Shown here in pieces: positions 9,067-16,338 of a DNA stretch of 16,338 nt. The translations under genes were made by a program, and so were the position numbers. The stretch comes from Dinochytrium kinnereticum (Eukaryota > Chytridiomycota > Chytridiomycetes > Chytridiales > Chytridiaceae), in NCBI GenBank assembly GCA_027604005.1, contig JADGJT010000448.1, positions 1-16,338 of the forward strand, in the 5' to 3' direction. The stretch's first letter is position 1, and each line of letters opens with the position of its first letter. The notes under the pieces are model-generated. The model made no database searches, had not been told where the DNA came from, and was given only the letters and a program-made list of their open reading frames with translations.

Positions 9067-11214
9067 ATGCTACTATCCCTTGATGCAGACCCACTATGGC
9101 GAATCTTTCACTTCCTTCATCATCCCGACTCAAGTCGCCTCACCGAAACATGCCGTTCGCTTGCCGCGTTTTTCAGAGGAACTAATGCGCTCTTGCGAAG
9201 TCAGATGGAAGTTGAGTGGAAGGATGGCTGGACACCAACGGGATGGGCTGCATGGAAGGGGGCCGACGCCGTTCTTCAGCGCATCATCTCGAATCACCTA
9301 AAGTTGTTTAGGGAATCCAAGCGTCCCTTACAATTAATCTTGCAGGAACCCTGTGGACCTGATGGCAAGACGCCTCTGGAGTGGGCTGCTGAGGCTGGGC
9401 ATTTGGAGGCCTGCAAGATCTTGGTTGAGGAGGGAAGATGCGCTGTGCAGTCCCTCGAGTCTAGATGGGATCCTCTCAACCTTTCCGCTAGATTCTCGCA
9501 CATTGATGTTGCCTTATACCTTTTGAGCAAGAAGGCATGCCCATCATGGATGTCAAAGACATGGACGGATCGCACCGAATTGGAGGAAGAACTTGTGCAT
9601 GCTCATCAGATGACACACCCCGCTTACGTTGGAATGAAGGCACTGCATTGGGCCTCTTTCAATGGTCTGCCTGACCTCTGTCAAGCATTCATTGCCGCTG
9701 GTGCTGATCTAGAGGAGCCTTGCTTAATCGACGGTCGAAGTCCTCTTCAGCTTGCAGCCTGCATGGGACATGCGGAAGTCTGCCGATTCCTGGTCAAAGC
9801 TGGAGCCGACATAAATTCCTATTCACAAGACGACTTTGGCTGGAACTTTTGCATGCCCGCAGTCGGTGCTGCAGTCTGTACCGATCGTGTTGAAACATTG
9901 GAAACTCTCTTTTCGATGGGAGCCAGCCTTGATGTTCGGATTATGAACCGATCTCTTCTCCAGCTCGCGGTCGGCCGAAGCGCCAATGCTTGCTCGAACT
10001 GGCTCATCTCAAGGCTTCCTTCGAAGGTGATATTGGCAAAAAACCACATAGGGCGGACGGTTCTTCACGAGGCGAGCTTGAAAAGTGATCCGACCTTGTG
10101 CAGGATTTTTTTGGACTTTAAACTCTTTGATATTGAGGAGGTGGATGCGGAAGGCAACACACCACTTTACTTGGCAGCTCTGAGTGGCAATGTCGAAACC
10201 CTTAAGCTTCTTCTTTCACGCGGTGCCAACCCCGCGGTAGTGGACGCGGAAGGCGCCACCGTCCTTGCGGCCTGTGTCCTTGTGGAGAAGCCAAATGCAG
10301 TTTGTGAAGACGTGGTCCGTGCTCTGGCAATGTATCCATCTGCCCTGGCTCGCCATGGAACCCTCGAATCCCCGCTAGCCATAGCATTATTTCAAGAAAA
10401 TGATGTGATCGCCAAGCTTCTTATTGATGCCGGTGCCCCGCTTGAGAACGCGAATGCCAATGGCGACACGGCGGTCGATTTTGCAATTGCTCACAAGCGA
10501 TATGACATGCTCGAGTACATCCTTTGCAACCGCCCTGACGCCGTTCTTCTAGTCGATGACGATGGATGCCCTCCAATCTCGGTGGCCGCCGGAAATGGCA
10601 ACGTCGAAGCCATGCGTATTCTCCTTCGTCATGGATCGCCGTACAATGCCACCGACTTTTCTATCTCAAAGCCCTCCATCAAGATGATTTGGTCTCCACT
10701 TTGCAAAGCCGTGATCCATAGACATCTAGAGGCAGTTGAGCTTCTTTTGTCTCTCTTACCATCCCCAGACCTTACCATGAAAGCCAATAGTGGTTTTCCT
10801 TTTCTACTCCAAGCAGCGGGCGTAAAACACCTACCTGTCTGTCGTCTCCTGGTAGATCATGGTGCACCTATTGACGAAGAAGCTATCGGAACACGGCGGA
10901 ACGCTTTGCATGCAGCCGCTGCCGGCGGGGACGACGAGGTCGTGGATTATTTAGCGAGAGTTTACAAAGAAAGAGGCATCAGCCTAGATGTTAAAGATGC
11001 GGATGGCTTTACTGCTTTGCATTTCGCCGCATCTGGTGGACACGAGTCGGCGCTCAAAACGTTAGCTGGCCTTGGCGCGAACTTAGGGGCCAAAACTAAG
11101 CTGGGCAAGACCCCCGCTGAGATTGCGAGCATGAAGGGGCATGCCAATACCTCAAAACTTCTGCTAAAATTGCTATCTGACGAGAGCATTGGCTCAAAAG
11201 ACACACGAGGGTAG
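9067..11214 (+). CDS. F-box-like/ankyrin repeat protein, 715 aa
   Basis: A single uninterrupted frame runs from ATG to TAG. Residues 6-37 (DADPLWRIFHFL, then SSRLTETCRSLAAFF) fit an F-box-like helix pattern. From about residue 55 to 705 there is an array of ankyrin repeats. The clearest are at 99-131 (DGKTPLEWAAEAGHLEACKIL), 190-215, 222-252 (DGRSPLQLAACMGHAEVCRFL), 362-393 (EGNTPLYLAALSGNVETLKLL), 498-525, 541-565, 611-643, 646-676 (DGFTALHFAASGGHESALKTL) and 679-702. There is no signal peptide or membrane segment, so it is probably cytosolic or nuclear. F-box/ankyrin proteins in general bring substrates to SCF ubiquitin ligases; that role is inferred. It sits in the same direction as the broken RING/ankyrin gene, 171 bp downstream, and the two may be diverged relatives. 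Calling the F-box is less certain than the ankyrins. Confidence 0.88.
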   Translation: MLLSLDADPLWRIFHFLHHPDSSRLTETCRSLAAFFRGTNALLRSQMEVEWKDGWTPTGWAAWKGADAVLQRIISNHLKLFRESKRPLQLILQEPCGPDGKTPLEWAAEAGHLEACKILVEEGRCAVQSLESRWDPLNLSARFSHIDVALYLLSKKACPSWMSKTWTDRTELEEELVHAHQMTHPAYVGMKALHWASFNGLPDLCQAFIAAGADLEEPCLIDGRSPLQLAACMGHAEVCRFLVKAGADINSYSQDDFGWNFCMPAVGAAVCTDRVETLETLFSMGASLDVRIMNRSLLQLAVGRSANACSNWLISRLPSKVILAKNHIGRTVLHEASLKSDPTLCRIFLDFKLFDIEEVDAEGNTPLYLAALSGNVETLKLLLSRGANPAVVDAEGATVLAACVLVEKPNAVCEDVVRALAMYPSALARHGTLESPLAIALFQENDVIAKLLIDAGAPLENANANGDTAVDFAIAHKRYDMLEYILCNRPDAVLLVDDDGCPPISVAAGNGNVEAMRILLRHGSPYNATDFSISKPSIKMIWSPLCKAVIHRHLEAVELLLSLLPSPDLTMKANSGFPFLLQAAGVKHLPVCRLLVDHGAPIDEEAIGTRRNALHAAAAGGDDEVVDYLARVYKERGISLDVKDADGFTALHFAASGGHESALKTLAGLGANLGAKTKLGKTPAEIASMKGHANTSKLLLKLLSDESIGSKDTRG

Positions 11215-12148
11215 TTTACACGAGAATTTAAGTGAGGGAAAGCTGAGAGGATTTGGAGGAGGGAGAATCGGAGCTTGGGAAAAGTCGAGGGGCCAGATGG
11301 GACCCTACAAATCACTCCCAAAAGACGTTTCCTTACTACATAAAACAATCTACTGCATATATAATTTGTGCGGAACTGTTGTCTTGTTTAAGGCCACCAT
11401 AGTTTACTCGTTTGCATCAATTGCAGTTGAGAGCTTTGGTATGTTCAATATCGATAATCTTACAAACAGCAGCATCGTGGAAAAAAAGGAAGAGAGGAAG
11501 ACTAAACCAAACAAGGAATTAATGCATCAAACGTTGTTTTAGAAAAAATGGCAAAAAAAAGGAGCTCTGATGTTTCTCTTCAAATCAATAAATCTGCCCA
11601 AAAAACAAAACATCATAAAATCCCGAGAAGTGTTGCTGGATCATGGGGCTTGCCAAGTCCTCATAAGGCATCTTCAGAGATGGAGCAATCCATCGCTTGG
11701 CCGGTTTTTTTTTCTTCAAACTTTGACGGCTTATGTCTAAAGTATTCTGGTTCACGCGCCAGTGCTTATGCGAACCCTATTCCGATATAAGAGAGGAATA
11801 CTTGCTTTGCGCAAAAATGTCTAAAGAATTGCCCTGACCATGGACTCGCAATCATCTACGGCCATTCGCGAGCCCAATCAACAGAGGGCCTTTTTTAAAA
11901 TCGTCTGAGTTGAGTGGAGGCTGGTTTGTTCACAAGATCACAGTTGGAGAGATGAGGTTTATGAGGATTTTTTGCGATTGCTAAAGAAAGATTCAAATAC
12001 AAGGAGGAACTACACAGATTCAATCAGATAAAAATCCCTCGAAATTCCATTCTTTTCTAAAGCAAAGATTGGTACAAGCATCGAAGTTCATGAAAAGTGA
12101 TTGACAAAAGACGCGAAAATGCACGAGGTGATTTAGAAAGGTAGTATC
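11215..12148. other. Intergenic region between two convergent 3' ends
   Basis: It lies between the stop of the F-box/ankyrin gene (+) and the stop of the MATH gene (-). Small open frames here look random. Apart from the hexamer at 11587, nothing recognisable was seen. Confidence 0.6.
11587..11592 (+). promoter_or_regulatory. Possible polyadenylation signal of the F-box/ankyrin gene
   Basis: AATAAA lies about 370 nt after the stop in an A-rich stretch. It is the first exact hexamer noticed after the gene; with no transcript data it remains tentative. Confidence 0.25.
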
Positions 12149-14936
12149 TTATGAAGATGCTGCCGCTGCCGCTTGCTCAGCCTCTGCATTTGGTAGTCCG
12201 GTCGCCGCAACCCTCTCAATCTCTTCATTGGCTGTAGTCTCAGGCTTGGGAATTTTCTCGACGCCTCCTTTCGTCACAAACGGCTCTAAAGTGTGAGCAC
12301 CAGATGCGTTTCTGTGGGCGGAAGGGAATGCAAAGCTATTGAAAGCGGGGATTATTGTTTTGCAGAAAGGGGTTGTGGGATCTTTTGTACAGTGTACTTG
12401 GAGGATGGAGTAGCTCAGGAAAATGGTAAAGAGCATAAGGAGGACAGTGCTTAGCGAAAAGTTCGAGGTGGTCGGAAGGTTATCGAGCTTGTGTAGAATT
12501 TTCTGCATTATTAGGGTGGGTGAAGCGTTAGCATAGGTGAAATGGAAACATCGTCAACGGAAATGCACTCACTGTCAAAATTTCTGGATCAATTCCACCA
12601 TCATCGCCGCTTCTAGACACCCCTTCATTAGGCGTCCAAGGCTCTACTGTACTATCAACACCCCTTGCAAAGGCGGTTGGCAATTGTATGCTCCCTAAGG
12701 ATCCTCTCTTTGCATCATCCGCAGCATTTATAGAACCCCGTCTCTGTCTCAGGCCATCTGAAGCAACGCCAGCCTGTTGAGCTTTTAATGCAGCGATTTC
12801 GGCTTCGAGTCTAACACGTTCCGCCCTTTCAGTGTCAAGTATCTCCTTCAGATCGGTGTCGAGTGGAGATGTGACGGAGGTGGCGGCAATCATAACAGGA
12901 TTCTCGGAGGATGAAAAACCATCAAACATCAAGCCAGACCTGAGGATCTCAAACCTCGATAAAATCTCGAACACTTCCCTTCGCACCTCCTCAAGAGCAC
13001 TCAAATACATCTCATTAATTACCGCAGGATCCTCAGCGGCAACTGAATCAACTAAAGCGGCTCTGGCGACTTCCAACTCAGCGTAAGCCATTGCAACATC
13101 GGCCCTTAAAGCCGCGCACTCGATTTCCGCAGACCCATAGGAGGAACTAGATGCAAGGGCGGATGAACGGTTTGACGCGTCATTTAAGGAAGTTCGGGCA
13201 GACTGAAGCTCGTTTTTGAGGTTAAGAATGGCTTGTGCGATTGGGAGCTTGTCAGCGCCTTCGGGGTCATCACTGTTGAAGGGGACTGACATTTTTCTTG
13301 AAGTTACGTTGGGTGGCTTGGTGCCGAGAAGGGTGGCATCGGTGGAGCTGGTAATGTGGAGACGAAGGTCTTCTTTGGTTTTTGCAAGCTCGGCTTCGGT
13401 TGCATACAACTTTGCACGGAGGATAAGTGCATCTTCGTCAGAAGGTGGAGTTAAGGTTCCGTTTGCGGTGAAGGCAGTTCCCTTTCTCATCCCAGCACAC
13501 AGCTCCGCTATTGTAGCACGAGCATCCTTCAGCACTACCTCAACCTTTCCGGCCCGCTCTTCTATCTGCCTTGAGATTTGAAGTTCCCTCTGAAGGACTT
13601 CAGATTTGTGCAGTTCGACCTGAAGCCTCTCCTGCATCTCCTTTCTCTCGCTAGCAAACTTCATCTCAAGCTCTCCCTTCTCCCTCTTCAAAGCCATAGC
13701 CATCTGCATCTCCTCATCAATCCGTAAAGTTGCATTTTCTAACTCGGCACGCAGCTGGGCAACGTCACGGCTTTGAGAGAGAATATACTCTTTTACGTCT
13801 TGGCTCACCACACTTTCAACACGTTTGGGGTCCCAAGTGACCTCGGCGTCAATGATCATACATCCATTCCCATCAATAGATAAGGGGATTTTTTCAAGCT
13901 CTAGGAGGATAGGCCAACCAGTTGAGATGTTGCTGGGGCCAAATGTGAATCCGCCGGAGAGGGTTTTCGTGACAGAGTATTTCGGCGGGCTGGCAGAGTA
14001 GGGGTCGAACTGTGAATCTTGTTGGGAGGTTCTGACTTTCAACGATAGAGATGAAATCGATCTGGACCAGTTGGAGTTCAAGGATGATTCTTCGACTGAT
14101 ACGACGGGCTGAAGATGGCCAGAGATACCAGCCTCCTTTCTAGACAAAACAACACACCATTGGTCCCCAGGAGGCCCAAAGTTAGGTGAAATGATCTCGG
14201 TCGACTGAGAATCGAAGTCGGGGATGCACCAAGGGATCGTGTAGGTCGTCCACTCGTGTTGAATGTCGGATGAAACCATGGCTGCAAGGGTGAGAGATCC
14301 GGAAGAAGAAATCGCCTCATGAATGTAGGCAAGGTCAAGCAGATAAGTGAATCCCCATCCGGGATAGGAGCTATCAAAGGCGGAGAAAGAACTAGCTGAA
14401 GTATCTTGAATCAAAACCTCACGACTGGCCGCATGCTCATCCGCAGGCGCTCCAAAGCTATCGGCAATACTGCCCATGCTTGCTTTGAACACTTGAATGG
14501 TAAAATTTAGGATCGGCCGAGTCCATGAATCACCCGCGTTGATCTCGTCAGGGTTTCTCAATGGCCTAAGAAAGCATGATAGGTGGCTATGATCACTGCC
14601 AGGCGAGCCTCGAGGGTATAACACCATCTGCCATCTCCACTCGGGGGTTCCGAAAGGCAGCGATACAATCTTGCTCTCCATGATGGAAAGGAATTGAGGG
14701 ATTGTCCAATCAAACTTGCAAGTCAAGGTTGAGACGACAGGGGTTGTTGAAGCCGTTCCCTCAGAGATGCCATCCGCTGGGTAACCAACTCTGAGTCCCA
14801 AAGAACTGTTGCTGATACCCTGGAACCCCAAACCATTAGATGGCGCGTGTGTAGGCGATGGTCGGGGTATTGGAGGCGGAGCGTCAAAGGAGTAAGGGGC
14901 TTCTGAGACGGCAAACGACAACGGGCCTCTCTCCAT
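12149..14936 (-). CDS. Two-exon gene: tandem MATH domains, coiled coils and a C-terminal membrane segment, 905 aa
   Basis: Exon 1 is 14936-12573 (788 codons), the intron 12572-12503 (70 nt) and exon 2 12502-12149 (117 codons plus TAA/TGA-type stop). The intron has donor GTGAGT, branch-like GCTAAC and acceptor TGCAG, joining in phase 0. Unspliced, the frame would end soon after with an unrelated tail. Residues 72-222 form one MATH (TRAF-like) domain, opening CKFDWTIPQFL and with a PEWRWQMVLYP strand. Residues 228-370 form a second one (EWTTYTIPWCI, GDQWCVVLSR). Residues 375-475 and parts of 500-530, 560-665 and 695-722 are heptad-like coiled coil. A hydrophobic segment at about 803-824 (VLLMLFTIFLSYSILQV) is followed by 81 residues holding two cysteines (826, 835) and an N-A-S sequon at 853. 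MATH domains bind peptide motifs; the family here suggests a membrane-anchored, oligomeric adaptor. No BTB or protease domain is present. The partner is unknown. Confidence 0.85.
12503..12572 (-). other. Intron of the MATH gene
   Basis: 70 nt, starts GTGAGT and ends TGCAG, with GCTAAC about 25 nt before the acceptor. It joins the codon ACA to AAA in phase 0 and is needed to attach the membrane segment to the protein. Confidence 0.85.
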
Positions 14937-15300
14937 CTTCTAAGAAATTTGGCAGTAATTCAAAGTCTACTTCTCTCATGCTGTACCACGCAGTGAAATC
15001 TCAAGGAAAGTGTTGATCACTGTGTGAGCAATCATTCCTGAGGGCGAGCGAGTCTTTGAGCTCGACCAACGCGGTGCAGAACGGATATTTGTCGAAGTCA
15101 AGGATTAGTTGTCTGATTGCCAAATATTATCACTCAGCTTTGATAATAACTCCGTTTCAAATCCCTGAAAACTCATTGCGCGCTGGTTGCCAGAGATGTG
15201 TCAACTACAAAGTCGCAGCCAAGGCATCTGACAAAGTAAAGCTTGCTTTACGAAGGCGATGGCTCACTCAAATTTCCGCCTACACACATCAGCTATTGAT
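14937..15300. promoter_or_regulatory. 5' flank and presumed promoter of the MATH gene
   Basis: This AT-balanced stretch lies upstream of the MATH start codon. No TATA box or other known element was recognised, and the short open frames across it do not resemble proteins. Confidence 0.35.
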
Positions 15301-15707
15301 GGTACCTGAGAGGGAGTCGTGGCCAGTCGGCATCCCAACGGTGGGCGGAGGGGGGGCGTTCCGCGGACCTCGACCGCTGGAGGTATTTCTGCAACGGTCG
15401 TGCTTCCCTCTGGGGCAACTTGCGCGCCACTTTCCCCGGCACCGTATCTTACAAGGAGTGGTAAGTTCGGGCGGCATCCATTCTGGCGCTGGGTCGTGAC
15501 CTCGGGACTAGCTCCGTACCGATTCCGTGGGCACTGGACGGTGCGGTGTCCAGCGTGGATACGGATCGAGAGGCCAATACGGTTGTTACAAGCTCGACGC
15601 CTCTCAAGGACCCCGCCCGGCGAAGCATCTCCTGTTCTCCTCCAGGAATTGCAGGATGTGAAGATATCTTGTAACTCTGACCATGCGGCGCCCTTCTCTT
15701 CGATTTC
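15301..15707. other. GC-rich block without a recognisable gene
   Basis: Base composition turns visibly GC-rich compared with its neighbours. Overlapping open frames of about 150 codons occur on both strands (15319-15771 plus, 15264-15728 minus). Both are rich in Arg, Pro and Gly, as expected from GC-rich non-coding DNA, and neither resembles a known family. It runs straight into the 94-bp repeat, so it may belong to the same transposable element. Confidence 0.45.
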
Positions 15708-15801
15708 GACAGGGTACGGAGAGTTCAAAAATACTATAGATACAGCGGTTCACTTGACCCGGATTCACTAAAAAACATAATGAGGATGCAATGAAAACGC
15801 G
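15708..15801. repeat. 94-bp repeat, copy 2 (partner at 4214-4307)
   Basis: Same orientation and length as copy 1, with 69 of 94 bases matching and identical ends (GACAGGG, ATGAAAACGCG). It separates the GC-rich block from the possible gag remnant. Confidence 0.6.
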
Positions 15802-15854
15802 TAAGACATGATGACCATGGCTCAGAGAGCCCGAGATACCAGATTTTACTGTCC

Positions 15855-16080
15855 AAGATTACTGGAGTACCATATCTCAAGCGACATAATTATACTGAGA
15901 AGTATGGCAAGCTACTGCCGTAAATGACGCGTAAGGCGGTTCAGGCAGCGTGGTAGATGGTAGCATGACCTACGTGCCACCCTACGCGTGTGGATGAAGC
16001 TGAGGACAGGGTATCTGAAAGGGTGTCTGAGAAGGTACATCATGGGTATCTCTGTATATACCATGAGGGGGGGGAAGGGG
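15855..16080 (+). pseudogene. Possible Ty1/copia gag remnant
   Basis: The plus strand reads PYLKRHNYTEKYGKLLP, then a stop at 15921-15923, then MTRKAVQAA. After a frame change come VDGSMTYVPPYA (from 15954) and DEAEDRVSE. This order recalls the start of copia gag (an NY.EW...M core, then a KG.W..V.G...PP stretch). Key tryptophans are missing and the match rests on short pieces, so it may be chance. Confidence 0.25.
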
Positions 16081-16338
16081 GTGCGAAAGGGCGCTTGTCA
16101 GCATGTGCTCTATTGTGAGCTGAATCAGGTAGGCACAGGACAGACCCTGGCTACTGATAGTCATGTGGCTACGGGCTGCTAAGGTGAGCTGTTGACTTTG
16201 TCTCTGTTATTGTTTCTTCCATCCCTGTATGTATCATCAGATACTCTTGCGTAACCAAAATATATATTCAGTCTTTCTCAACAGATTAAGAGTCTTGTAG
16301 CTTGAGGGCTCTTTCCCTCATTCCCTCTCGGGCATTCA
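16081..16338. other. Unassigned sequence to window end
   Basis: It begins with a G-rich run (about 16067-16090), then becomes T-rich after 16190. No protein or RNA gene is recognised. It may continue the retroelement debris on its left. Confidence 0.35.

Noticed and set aside
12832..13581. Plus-strand open frames of 84 and 121 codons
   Set aside because: They are antisense shadows of the MATH gene's coiled-coil region.
15150..15170. TTTCAAATCCC resembling a tRNA B box
   Set aside because: No matching A box, acceptor stem or anticodon arm could be found around it.
15264..15728. 154-codon open frame on the minus strand
   Set aside because: Same GC-rich block as the plus-strand frame, with no recognisable motif and no splice signals that would extend it.
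15319..15771. 150-codon open frame on the plus strand
   Set aside because: It overlaps an equally long frame on the other strand, is Arg/Pro/Gly-rich and matches no family; GC-rich DNA yields such frames by chance.
16191..16284. TGTTG ... CAACA pair that could be the ends of an LTR
   Set aside because: The enclosed length is only about 90 bp, the match is 5 bp, and no flanking duplication was seen.

Overview
The window reads as nuclear DNA of a fungus. Supporting signs are short GT-AG introns (54 to 166 nt, one with a CTAAC-type branch site), a fungal-type sugar porter, a decayed Ty1/copia retroelement, and large ankyrin, F-box and MATH proteins. A Crinkler-like gene fits an early-diverging lineage such as chytrids, but that placement is inference and nothing here fixes the species.

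Layout, left to right. (1) 1-624 (+): C-terminal half of an MFS sugar transporter, cut by the window edge. (2) 1732-3629 (-): a seven-exon gene whose six introns rejoin to one 411-aa frame. It looks like a ubiquitin-like header followed by a PD-(D/E)XK nuclease-like fold, i.e. a Crinkler (CRN)-type protein. (3) About 4480-6290 (-): a broken Ty1/copia reverse transcriptase. Its RT domain is split by a 0.94-kb insertion (5181-6121) with near-perfect inverted termini and an ATAT repeat on each side. (4) About 6430-8895 (+): a RING plus ankyrin gene broken by many frame changes and an in-frame stop, lying directly beside the retroelement. (5) 9067-11214 (+): an intact single-exon F-box-like/ankyrin protein of 715 aa. 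(6) 12149-14936 (-): a two-exon gene for two MATH domains, long coiled coils and a membrane segment near the C-terminus (905 aa). (7) 14937-16338: promoter side of the MATH gene, a GC-rich block, and probable retroelement debris. This debris includes a 94-bp sequence that also occurs at 4214-4307 beside the first retroelement.

There is no operon logic here. The common theme is accessory, fast-changing content. The predicted adaptor or degradation proteins (RING, F-box, ankyrin, MATH) and the CRN-like gene sit in a repeat-bearing region. The F-box/ankyrin and MATH proteins are types often found as substrate adaptors of ubiquitin ligases, but a shared pathway is not shown by the sequence.
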